Assembly (NCBI GenBank): GCA_022497145.1
Contig: MU385936.1
Location: forward strand, 62,001-126,000
Direction of reading: 5' to 3'
DNA from: Rostrohypoxylon terebratum
Lineage: Eukaryota; Ascomycota; Sordariomycetes; Xylariales; Hypoxylaceae
DNA: 64,000 nt
A program made the translations under genes and the position numbers. The notes beneath the pieces were generated by a model that saw nothing but the letters and a program-made list of their open reading frames with translations, did no database searches and was not told the DNA's origin. Of the stretch, positions 49,526 through 59,779 are shown one piece after another. Every line of letters starts with the position of its first letter. Position 1 is the first letter of the stretch.

Positions 49526-50023
49526 GTCTTTTGACTTGAATGCGCTCGTAGGTAAATTTAAAAATGACAATCAGCGGAGGAACATTTAAACTATAAGTTG
49601 AGATTTCTTCAGGATCACGAAGGGTAGGCACCTACTTATCCGTTCGCCTAGATAGTACCTAGGACCTAGGTATTCACTTAGGACCACCATAATAGTTGGA
49701 TACTACATAAGGTAGGCTGTGGAGTCTAGACGTCGTAGAGTGGCTAGCTGACCGATGACAAGGGTGACCACCTGCCTTATCGACGTAGGGAAGAGGGACG
49801 ACCCAAGGTGCTGCCCTCCCGGGCTTGAATAGCCGACATAAGCTGAACGATTTGGATGTAACATTAGGTAGGCTGGCAGACAAGCGCGTTTCATACCTAG
49901 ATGGTGTGAAGCGGTATTCTAATACTTAATAGGTAGATAACCAGCCCAGTTTCAAGCATTCATTTCGTTCACCAGGTAGCTACAAATTTACACACAAAAC
50001 AACAATCATCAATTCGATCAATA
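49526..50023. promoter_or_regulatory. Divergent spacer (DUF6594 / orphan gene)
   Basis: 498 bp between start codons, containing ACCTAGGACCTAGG microrepeats at 49658-49671. The ORFs read through here are low-complexity shadows. Confidence 0.45.
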
Positions 50024-50641
50024 ATGTCGAACCTTATTAAGTTGACCATATCCCGTGAGAATGAGGAATGGCTCCGTATCTCATATGACAATTCCAACTC
50101 GTCCATGGCGCCATCGCATTTGAAAGCTATCGATAAATGGAATGAAAACAACAGATCGAAACGGGTAGCATTTGAGATGGACACCGAGGGAAGCTTTTTG
50201 ATCAAATACCGCAATGGTGGTATCGACGAAGTTGAACTAGCAGGGCGAGACAATACGCTCGTGAAATACTGGGTCATTGAAATCCCGGATGAGGAAACAT
50301 GCAACGTTTTCATTGACAGTTTCCGTCTTCCATCTGAGAAGCAAAGATCGAGTCAAGATGTTCTCAGCGTATTAGTGCCCATGGAATACGAGCTGACGGA
50401 GTGGTCGGACTGTGTAGTCCCAAAATGCCAGGAGACGCGAGCACAGTTAGATAGTGAGGTCCACACTAACAAACCGTTCAATCAACGAACAAAGGGAGCA
50501 AAGGGAGCAAAGGGTGGTTGGCCATTTAAGAAAAACTGTTGTAAAAAACTACAGCAGACGCTTTCAAAGATTTTTACCAGAGGGAGACCCACCAACGGCT
50601 ATTATCAGGATTATTATTTTTGGCAAAGAGGCAGATACTAG
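50024..50641 (+). CDS. Orphan basic protein, unknown function
   Basis: Single exon, 205 residues from an ATG in fair context (TCAATAATGTC). The first 130 residues have mixed, protein-like composition (KLTISRENEEWLRISYDN, VAFEMDTEGSFLIKYRNGG, VKYWVIEIPDEETCNVFI) and may form a beta-rich domain. The last 60 are strongly basic with a short repeat (TKGAKGAKGG) and a Cys-Cys in a Lys-rich helix (KKNCCKKLQQTLSKIF), then Tyr-rich RGRPTNGYYQDYYFWQRGRY. No family is recognised. The repeat is encoded by GGGAGCAAA iterations. The stop is followed within 25 bp by a minisatellite. Confidence 0.6.
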   Translation: MSNLIKLTISRENEEWLRISYDNSNSSMAPSHLKAIDKWNENNRSKRVAFEMDTEGSFLIKYRNGGIDEVELAGRDNTLVKYWVIEIPDEETCNVFIDSFRLPSEKQRSSQDVLSVLVPMEYELTEWSDCVVPKCQETRAQLDSEVHTNKPFNQRTKGAKGAKGGWPFKKNCCKKLQQTLSKIFTRGRPTNGYYQDYYFWQRGRY

Positions 50642-50661
50642 AAGGACTATTGGTGGGATGG

Positions 50662-50719
50662 ATACAGTATATCACAGTATATCACAGTATATCACAGTAT
50701 ATCACAGTATATCACAGTA
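50662..50719. repeat. 10-bp minisatellite (ATCACAGTAT)
   Basis: Five tandem copies of ATCACAGTAT, the last ending AA, plus a partial copy at the left, just downstream of the orphan gene and probably in its 3' UTR. It is the most regular tandem array in the window. Confidence 0.92.
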
Positions 50720-51324
50720 ATATTATTGATACAAGGGGCATTGAATCCGAGGACCTTCTGGGAGGGTCGAGATCTGGACGCAGCGCCAGCGAAGGAGGGT
50801 TATTTCGTTGAAATCGCCGGGAGAAGATTCAAGTGATCGGATTAATATAAAAAGATTAGACCAAGTTTAGTTATATTAACGGATATACTACATACGTCAT
50901 TGCGAAAAGTAGGAGTTCTCAAAGAAGAATTAGTGTATATATTCAAGGATCTCGCCACCCTTGAGCTAAGTGGCCAAGTTCCAGACAGCTGAGCCACCTC
51001 TTCGATAGCTGCCAATGGGTTTCTTTCCCAATGGATCCTATGCATGGACCACATTTTGACGAGTGCCAAGAACCTACAGGTGTTTTAAAGCTGTACAGCT
51101 GATGTACAGCTGGTGTACCGTAACTAGCCTCTAGGTAGGCTGTAAAAGTCCGTAAACTTTGGAAAAGGTAGATTCCATACGTTTGAGCCATAATTTGTAT
51201 TCGAGACATTTTGTTAAGGATATCACTCAAAATGCTAGGAATCCTTAACAGCAGGGCATCTTCAGTATGAATAAGGGGTAAGGAGATGCCTCACCTGAAA
51301 AGCACATGATATTAGTTTCCAGAT
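50720..51324. other. Spacer with ACAGCTG(A/G)TGT repeats
   Basis: No gene. At about 51087-51118 GTACAGCTG occurs twice in tandem with variants. Short minus-strand ORFs have no features. Confidence 0.45.
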
Positions 51325-52345
51325 CTATCCAAGCTCGACATCTCGAAAGCGCCCCGCCTTCGCCCGTTCGCCACGCATGAGACCGTGTACATACACGGCC
51401 CCCGCGAGGCGATACCTCCCCTCTTCGCTCCCCTCCCGGAGGACAAGCGGGCACCCGCACCCCGACGCGACGAAGATACGGCCTCCCCTCTCCAACCTCA
51501 CGTGTCCCCTCCCCCCCCACCAACCCCCCCCGTTCCTCTTGGTGAAGAATACGCGGTCCTTGAGCATCGTCGCCAGCGCCGCGGCGTACATCCGCGTTTC
51601 CCCGACGACAACGTCGTCCGCGGAGGGAAGCCATCCCGGCTGGCACTTCCCGTGCAATAAGCTCAGGAGGGCGAAGACGTCTGCCCAGCCCCCGATGTCG
51701 CTGTAATGACATACATACAGCGCGAGACAGCGCAGGCAGAACCCCTGGAACGACGACCCTATGATCTCGTCGCTCGGATATTGGATGAGGTTATTCCCGA
51801 GGAGGGTGCGCTAGAACGCCTCTTATGCTGTGCTGCGCTCCCCTACCGTGGTCCACCCGGTTCTATCTAGGAGAGCAAGCGACTCCACGAGGCTGATTCC
51901 AGTCTGCATGTCGAAAGACAAACCCCCTAGGTCCTGGATAGCATCGACCTCGAAAGCCTGAATGCGTAGCAACTTGTTGTCCGCGACGAGCTCATACTCG
52001 AACTCTGGTCCTCGCAGCCCAGCCAAATGATGATCCGTTCGCTGCATATGTCGATCTGACCCATCATCTGGACCTGGCTGGCTCTCTCAGCGAGATCCTG
52101 CTGAAAGATGCAAATCGCATCGATCCATATGCACGCAGCATCACCTGGCGGGTGGAGAAACATGTAATGGAGAAAGTCACTCAAGTTCTGAGCTATCAGG
52201 ATCGTACCTGAAGATCCGCTTGAGCTGTCTGTGAGTTTGAGTATGGGCTTCTTGTTCCATCGGGACGGATCTCCAGGGTCATTTTTCTCGTGGAGAAACG
52301 GAGTTCCCATGTATATGAAACACAAATGTACTTGGTTGATTCGGG
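51325..52345 (-). pseudogene. Decayed HET-domain (heterokaryon incompatibility) gene
   Basis: Pieces of a HET protein lie in order on the minus strand. Near 52345 the frame reads YICVSYTW, the usual HET entry motif. A frameshift follows immediately, and the next frame gives NLSDFLHYMF, then WIDAICIFQ (normally CINQ), DLAERASQVQMMGQI and IIIWLG. After a second shift come LLRIQAFEVDAIQDLGGLS, then in-frame TAA and TAG. The distal part (RTLLGNNLIQYPSDEIIGSS, RIFVASGCGCPLVL, YRLAGAVYVHGLMRGE) is the typical HET C-terminal region and ends at a stop at 51325. The TAG in EAF-stop-RTLL stands where a Trp would be expected, a change compatible with C-to-T mutation. HET proteins trigger cell death between incompatible strains; this copy can no longer make one. 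Confidence 0.75.
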
Positions 52346-52962
52346 ACAGACATGAGTGCTAAGAGTCCCGTGTAGAATGCCTTTATCTTGCGTAAGATTA
52401 ACCTTCAGTAGTCATATAGCCTGTGTAGGAAGTTGGTCATAATACCTAAATTCCTGATACATAATGAAAAGGTATCGAGCATTACCTATTATCCAGGTTA
52501 CCATCAATTAAGAGGGCAAGGGGGGAACGATGATTCGTCATATAGTGATTATTAATAAGGAGTTATTAGGTCGACCCCGAGGCAGCCATAAACGGGTATC
52601 CAGATTCCAGGTAATATACAGTATGTTGTACAACATCGGCGCCCAATCCCAGGCCGTATGTGCTTAGCCCCTATCTTATACCAGCGCCTCGTCCATTGGT
52701 CGAAATCATGTCCCATTAAGTATAACCAAATAAGCCACGCCAATACAAATAATATAGTACACCGAAGGGATATAAGTAAATCAGTAAATCTAAGAGGAGA
52801 GGGAATCTGAAGCTTAACATCAAGATTGACGCATATTAGTTTGTTGTTAGGAGGTGCTCAGGGTATGTATGAAACGCGGTGGCGCGTTTCGACCGAGGGA
52901 GGACCGATATCCAAAAGCAAGACAAATGTGACAGCTCACCATTTCTGGAAGCTACCAAATTA
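52346..52962. other. Spacer downstream of the Zn2Cys6 gene
   Basis: AT-rich and without an ORF of note. It may hold the degraded 5' part of the HET locus. Confidence 0.4.
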
Positions 52963-54302
52963 TCAAGCGCCCGCGGATATCCTGTTCATTACCTCTTCCG
53001 GTGCGTCCAGCCACTTATGCCATTCATCGGGTAAGTGCATCCGAACACTCTGAAAAAGTAGTTGGCCGGCATTCCTCACGATCCATTTATCCCGACATAT
53101 GTGTAATGGAACGGCGAAATATGAAAAAATAACCAAAGCCTCCGGTGACCTCTTAGCCACAAGTTGATGGAATTCGACGTCGATTTCCCCAGGCCATGAT
53201 ATCAGACCAGGCCACGATATCAAAGATAAAAATGCGGTTACTAAGGATGCGCCCTCTTTCTCTTTCCCTTCAATCGAGCTTAAGAACCATTGGATATTGT
53301 CCAAGGCGCTCATGCAGGTTGATTTTTCGTCACCGCTCAACGCCTTCGAGTTTCGGATGCAGTCTCTGAGCTCGGCGGTATGTGACCCCGGCTCTGTATA
53401 TTCTAGCATGCTATTGACGGTCTCCAGCATGAACCCCATCTTAGATTCGAGCATCATATGCCACGCCTCCGTTCTGATAGCCCGCACCCCGAGGTCTAAT
53501 CGCATGCAATGAACGAAAGGGTCGAGCATATCTGCCGATTCAGCAGAGTCGACCGTCTCGAAGAGTGTATGTAATGTCAGAAACCACGAAAATAACAAGA
53601 CTGCCATGCAGTTTTTACGGTCGACATTGATCCTTTCGCCATTAAAAATGGTGAGAGCTTGTGTTTGCAGGCCAATGGCATGATGCCTGTATAACCGAGC
53701 TTTTGACGGCCGGGTGTAGGATAAATGAAGTGCTGAAAATGCCAATATCTCATTCATCAGGAACGGATAAGGTAGAGCGATTTCGACGATCATGGCTGGT
53801 GTCAGAGTCCTCTCTGGATCAGCGCACGGAGGCGGTAAATCAAATAACTCGCCGTGAGAAAAGTTATGCAGGAGTTCCATATGCATCATATTGGCGACTT
53901 CAATATTTAGGAATGGATGTTCTTGGCTAGGACTGATAGGAGAACATTGGCGAGGCGATGGAGATGCATCTAGGCTGCGAGGAGTAATAGTGGTGGCGGT
54001 GGAAGTGGTAACGGTAGTGGCTGTGATAGAACTAGGGCTCGAAGACGAGGCCGAGCTTTCACTAACTGCTGGAATATGTAGCGGCTGTGATGTTAAAAAT
54101 GAGCAAGTCCTCGAGCTGATCGTGCAGTTGCCGCAAGCCGGACGACCCTCATCACACTATTTTCATATACCGTGTTAGATGTGTAAGAACTACCAGGTGA
54201 GCATACTGATGATTGGTTAAGAAGTACCTTGATATGTCGACCCTTACACTCGGAACATCCCGCGCGAGACTTTCTGTGAGACCGACGAGCTATTCTGACC
54301 AT
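52963..54302 (-). CDS. Zn(II)2Cys6 fungal transcription factor
   Basis: Two exons, 54302-54228 and 54156-52963, with a 71-nt intron (GTACTT...AATAG) splitting the zinc cluster in phase 0; 422 residues. The binuclear cluster is complete after splicing: C16, C19, C26, C33, C36, C43, giving CX2CX6CX6CX2CX6C, preceded by basic RRSHRKSRAG. A Ser/Thr-rich linker (SSSSPSSITATTVTTS) leads to a helical C-terminal region (LPYPFLMNEILAFSALHLSY, FLTLHTLFETVDSAESAD) like that of the fungal sterol-uptake-type regulators. The protein should bind DNA in the nucleus; its targets are unknown. The ATG at 54302 sits at the start of the conserved region, while the upstream frame starts only with TTG. A short repeated phrase ISWPGLISWPGE is encoded by a local duplication near 53200. 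Confidence 0.88.
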
Positions 54303-55499
54303 TTCGATCGAAACTGGGTATAGTTTTGATACTTCAGAATCTGACAATTCTTGAGATGAGATGATGTTAGTCTACTGTTTGACGCTATCACTACGATTCC
54401 AAGAGACAGCTAGTAGTTTATAACTTAATTGGTGATGTCTACCTACCTAGTATCCAACTGTCTATGGATGTATAATATGGTCTGAGGTATAGCGATAGAA
54501 CGGAATTTCCCAGAGTGGCGCTGCATCAGGCGCCATAGGACCTTCCGGTCCAGAGTGCCCTTGATGTGATTGTGTTGGTTATGTCTAATTCGGTATAGAT
54601 TGCAGATCCAAGGATCCGGGTACCGAATCTTGTTTCGACGGATGCCTCACGGATAGATCTGAGATAAAAGCCCGATAATTCCATCTTTTGGAAACCGGTG
54701 TACCAATATGGAATAGGTAGGTCGGATCCGAAATTGGTTTCGATTTGACTCAGCTTCAATCTTAATAATAACGGCCCACTTGTGTTCGGGGATATCCAAT
54801 CGCCGCCGACAGCGAACCCGACGATCCGAATGATACCTCGAATCTTTCTCGAAACGAATACGTTATTATGAAATCCGTGCGTTCGAGCAAATGCAACTCT
54901 CCGTATACGGCTCGTATGATTCCCTCAGGTTCTGTATGTCTCAGCCGCAAAGGTAGGGAATGATAGACGGTAGACAGGTATGTAGGCTCAAGGCTGCCTA
55001 CCTATATTATAAGGTACGGGCTCCCCAATTTTACCGTGCATCGGTGTGGGTTGTAGTGCGGGAACGACTGCCAGAAATGGAATCCTCTAACCAATAAAAT
55101 CCGTTTCTATACGCGTAAGGGATATTTCTCTAGCACTATTCTTTTTTAGTACTACACCAATGCCGAGTCGTCCGGGATACGGTCAGTGTGAAAAACCCGT
55201 TCTCATAATGCCTCGGCCGAGTGTGCATAAAAAGCTTAAAAAAAGCTCGAGGTCAGCCTTAACATGAGGGTGGCGTGGGGTGAGCTGAAGAGACCTGAGG
55301 GGATGGGGCTCGCTGTCGCCGTTGCAACGTGTCTTTGAATGCCGAGGTGTCTTGGCTTTCGGATTGCCGAATACTCCCTAATACCAAGGCGGGATATTCC
55401 GTTGAAGGTTTTCTGGTCAGGAGCAGCCTACTATCTATCACAAGCCCAATAGTTCTACCTCATACAGTTATATCTCCGTCCTCATTACCGTTTAACGTT
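54303..55499. other. Spacer with Zn2Cys6 promoter
   Basis: No gene is supported. The stretch 54520-54960 has repeated GGATCCG/TTTCGA-like words and short minus-strand ORFs interrupted by stops, which could be a decayed insertion. Confidence 0.4.
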
Positions 55500-56313
55500 C
55501 TACTTGAAATCTAAGACGTCACCGTCATACGAGACCATCTTCCCGCCATGTTTCTCTTTGCTAGTTTCAGAAAGCATCTTCATCATACCATCAACTGACT
55601 CATCAACGCCCACCGTAGCCTTCTCTAGCCCCAAACCGCGCGCACCCTTATTTCCTAGCTCCGTCTGTACCCAACCAGGGCTCAAAGCAAATGTATTCAT
55701 CCACTCGTCTTCAGCATGAATGCGGGCAACAAACCAATTTAGTGCCGCCTTCGATGGGCCGTAGGCAGCGTTCGTAATTGGGGGCTGGCCCCTATTCACG
55801 TAATCATAGACGTGAGCAGAACGGCACCAAATGGGTGCAAATGGCGGTAGAAACTCACGCAATATACCCAGCACTCGACCCTACAGGCGCAAAAACAGGC
55901 TCTCCCTCCGTCTTCCTCAGCAACTCCCTGGTCGCCTGGTATAGCGCCACGACGCCATACACATTAATTCTAACGTGCCTATCCAAGTCCGCGATCTTTA
56001 CGTCCTTAACTGCGGGCCACACCTCTGAGATCCCGGCGTTCGCGATCACGACGTCCAGGTGCTCGATGTCGTACTTCTCCTTTAGCTCTTTGATGGCATT
56101 GGTAGCGTCTGATTCGATCTCCGCGTCGAGCTTGACAATGATTAGGCTGCTGCTTTTACCGACGGGGAGCTGTGAAAGGCTCTGAGAAGGGGCCGAGGAC
56201 GGGTTCCGATTTGCGGCTATGACGATATGGTTGGGCTTTGCGAGATACCGCTCCGCGAGCCCCCTGCCTAGGCCACGGGATGCGCCTGAGATGAGTATAA
56301 TCTTCGGTGCCAT
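55500..56313 (-). CDS. Short-chain dehydrogenase/reductase (SDR, ketoreductase-like)
   Basis: Two exons, 56313-55859 and 55791-55500, with a 67-nt intron (GTGAGT...AATAG) in phase 2; 248 residues. The N-terminal nucleotide motif is SGASRGLGRGL (residues 9-19). DVVIANAG is the NNAG-like motif, GSSAG carries the catalytic Ser, and YGPSK gives Tyr162 and Lys166 (YxxxK). After these, SPGWVQTELG is the typical PG motif. SDRs of this size use NAD(P)H to reduce or oxidise small ketones and alcohols. The sequence resembles the fungal norsolorinic-acid-ketoreductase-like group, but no biosynthetic backbone gene is nearby, so a secondary-metabolism role is unproven. The neighbouring Zn2Cys6 gene could regulate it. 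Confidence 0.88.
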
Positions 56314-57147
56314 GGTAAGCTGACTTATTATGTTAGATGTGAATCGAGTATTTCTGGTAGCTGGTAGGTCGAGATATTCGTGAGTCCACGGGTAAACTAT
56401 GAATGCTGGCGAAGTTGGTGATATGACAGGCTATTATTCCGAGTGGGGCGTTTGAACTATCCGCGATGACAAATTGTAAAACTTGAAGATATTCCAAAGC
56501 TGTCGGCTATGTAACGTCAGGTAACATATTTGTAATACTTTGTAAGCGGTTCACGTAATTGAGACACTAGAGCTTCATGGAATCGAACGACCTTGATACG
56601 CGAGTGGGATGGTATCGTCCTTTGATTATAAATCTCCGAATAGACGGCGATGCAATATGCTTTGGTTGCGGCTGTATACATGACTCGCCTGGTTTTCCTT
56701 CCTATGAATGTGGGTTTGAACAGCTTAGGTCGGTTCATAGCACATCCTAGGTAGCCAGTTAGTAAAGCCGTTCGCTGTCATAGGTTTCATCACACATGTC
56801 TCGCATTTGAAGCAGTTGACTACATCAATCACGTAGCTTGTTATTGCTTGGTAGGGATCCTGCTTGCCTGGTCAGTCACGAATCTAGTAGTTACGCTGCT
56901 AGAAGCATGATACTCACATATCTCAGTCTAGAAGCGACCAGCTCGAGGCCTCGTCAACCTAACCCTCAACTTATCTCATTCCATTCGCGCCTATCAGCTT
57001 TTCCGCTGTGATGGCTGTGACTGTTCTTTTACCGACTCTTCACCCAGTACCTTGCTTGCTGCCATGAACCTACCGTCATCAACACCGTCAGAAAAGAGTC
57101 TCAAAAAGTGAAGAGAGTCAAGGGACCAGAAAAACTCACAATCCACC
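56314..57147. other. Divergent spacer (SDR / small orphan gene)
   Basis: 834 bp between start codons. No ORF of note, and CT-rich leader sequence appears near 56990-57140. Confidence 0.5.
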
Positions 57148-57653
57148 ATGCCAACTACCCAAGCCCCTCATAGCCTCAGCCTGAACGCTCGTCATGCGCA
57201 AGAGGTTCTCCGTGTCCGCCAGGTTAGCCGAGAGCTGCGCCAGCTGAGAGTGGAGGTGCGTCTAGCCGCTCATCTCATTAGCACGACTCTTCCCTCATAT
57301 CGTTTCTTATTCAACCCCCTTCCCCCCCTCTCAAGGAAACGCTACCCCAGCTCACCAATTGCCGTGTCTTAACCGCGCCCCCAGAAGACGTCGAGCCCTG
57401 CGGCGCCATCGAAGGCCTCGTGGAGCTCTGCATCGCGACTGTGCGATCGCTCCTAGACGCCATACCGATTATCTCCTCCTCTAAGCACGCCTCGTTTGAT
57501 TCCTCTCCGCTTAGTGATCGAGTCGACTCCCCTTCCTTGTATCGGCGTCCGTCTCCCTGCTCGTTCGCTCGACGTGCACACCGCAATGCGCGCAATGCGG
57601 ATCTCCGAGGGGAATATCCGATGGGAATAAACGCGCAGGACAACGGTGTTTGA
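57148..57653 (+). CDS. Small two-exon protein of unknown function
   Basis: Exons 57148-57255 and 57336-57653; the 80-nt intron starts GTGCGT and ends in a long pyrimidine tract plus CAAG. The product is 141 residues. The first exon encodes MPTTQAPHSLSLNARHAQEV then LRVRQVSRELRQLRVE, a likely amphipathic helix that continues as ETLPQLTN after splicing. The second half (EGLVELCIATVRSLLDAIPI) is helical and is followed by a Ser/Arg-rich tail. The phase is kept, the intron is strong, and the start has context CACCATGCC. No family is recognised. I judge it a real small gene, possibly clade-specific. Confidence 0.55.
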
Positions 57654-59779
57654 CACCTAAGGTATACCTATTCTTTCGATAGAATACGCGACCCTCGTCA
57701 AAACCCTAGCCCTAGCTAAATTCAGGTACCGCAATTTTCGTCGCGGCGAGCTGGCAGAATCGTATCGTATCGTTTCTTCGTCTCTGTCGCGAACCCTCAA
57801 CCCCGCCCAATCGTCTCAACAACCAGGCAAGTTCCTCAGCGCTCAAAACGGCGTGAAAAGAAATAAATGGATCTTCGGTCGGGAAAAAAAAGTTCCAATG
57901 ATTTATTTCGTTAAAGAAGAAGTAGGTTTCAAGTTGTAGTCTGTAGCACAATCGCACCTCCCTATGCTATACAAACTTTCAAATTTTCTTGCCAAGTTTA
58001 CGAAGTACAGTTTCCAATCCATTCCGCCTTCCCCACTCCCAGCGGACGCGGTGACGCGTGATTTAGCTTTCCTTTCCCTTCCCCCCTTCCCCTTCCAAGC
58101 AGCAGCCCACCCAGTGCGGGGTGTGTGCCCTAGGGCTATCCAGTGTCAGCCTATCCCTCAGGGGGCTCCAGGGCGGGCTGCCTGGCTGCTTATTTCCAGC
58201 GACCCGAGACAGTGGTCCAAGCTCCTAGTGTTACTCTTCCAGCGGACCTCCACTGCCACCCCCTACTTCCCAGGGGGACTACGTTATCCGCCAACCCACC
58301 ATCGGGTACGACTGTAACATCCCCCATCCAGCTTTTACATACATAATAGACCCGCCCGCTTAGCGTCATCGTTAAAATCGGCATCGTCGTCTTAACTCGC
58401 CATCGTATAGCCTACTACGATCCCCCTTAAACTTCGCGGGAGAGTCGTTTGGTAGGTACATCGGATGTCACCTAGCATCTAATATTAGCCTGTGTGTCCT
58501 CACTTGAGGCTATTATGGATACACGTGTATAATAATATGATAATTCAAGATCCTATCAAGTCCTTTAAACTGACTACACCAAAAGAGGCTCACATTTTGA
58601 TATTACCTATACTTGCAACTTCCCTAGTCAATATAAATATAATAGACAACAGTATTATCAACTCACTCACAAGAGCACATTGAAAGTTGACGGGCTTCTC
58701 GTATTTGGATTGTCGCGAATAATCGGTCCCTTGTTAATTAAGCCTAGCTCTCGAGAGTCGTCCTTAGACGAACCTCTCCTAGTTTTCGACACGACCACTG
58801 ACTTCACTCTTTCTCGTCTTTACCAACCACCACGCCTCGCGGACTATCTCAAAACCATGCAGCCCACGTCGTGTGTCGGCCTTTACAATATTAAAATCCA
58901 GACAGAAACCGACAAATAAGACAAGAAAAAACACGAGTCCTCCGTGTGGTGTTGTTATATCGTAAATACCAATGATACCCTTCCTTCCTCTGTACTCGAG
59001 AGCTGCGCTCATCCTCCGTCTCCTATATCTGGTGGACACTCCTTCTTTCACGGACAGCCTTGGCGACCTCTTCATCTGAGTCTCCAAACGAAGTGTGCGC
59101 CTTCGGTGATGGACTAAGACTCCAAATAATCAAGCTCGCAGTATACAATGAAACCAAGCAGTACGGGGAACTTGATGCGCATCCCAATCTGTACGTTTTT
59201 CTAACCAGTTGGCAACCCACTTCGTGCGCTCGAATTAAGCCTCGTTGAATATCCTCAAAAATATTATCATCAACGAAACGGCTTCGAATGGGGAAACCCG
59301 AAAACGGAGAAAGGAATCTGCGTTGGTGGCGCCAAGACGGTTTGGTCAAGACAAGAAAGGCATTGCGTAGAGCGGAAAATGGAGAAATGTATGCGTTCCG
59401 AGGAAAGGCGTTAAGACCCCCGCATCCCAATGCAATATTACCGAAGACTAATAGCCACTGCTTCACAACCTTCCAAAGATGCTTATGTACGTAGTTTTCC
59501 CCTTTGCCGAGATGAATAGAATTATGTGTGCGTCGTTATGTTGTAATCCAAACCGTTCCATCTAACCGTATCGAATGCGCCGTGATCCGAATAAGACAAG
59601 TTCGACAACCTTCGTGCCGCCAATGCGGCCACAACCTACATAGGTACAAAATCGTCGGGCAACGCACCGTAAATCAACCCGACCAAAAAAAAAGACAAAG
59701 TGCGTGCCGTATTAAAGAGGCCCAAGACATCCACCTACTAACTTCGCTCGCGCTTCGACGCGCTCGACGTGTGAGGCGT
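57654..59779. other. 2.1 kb spacer
   Basis: No supported gene. 58020-58320 is C-rich simple sequence; the rest is unremarkable, and short ORFs in all frames are chance. Confidence 0.5.

Noticed and set aside
50662..50719. CRISPR-like regular repeat
   Set aside because: The repeats are contiguous with no spacers; it is a simple tandem array in a eukaryotic spacer.
54526..54950. Two adjacent minus-strand ORFs as a small gene
   Set aside because: Stops between them, no intron consensus linking them, and no recognisable domain.
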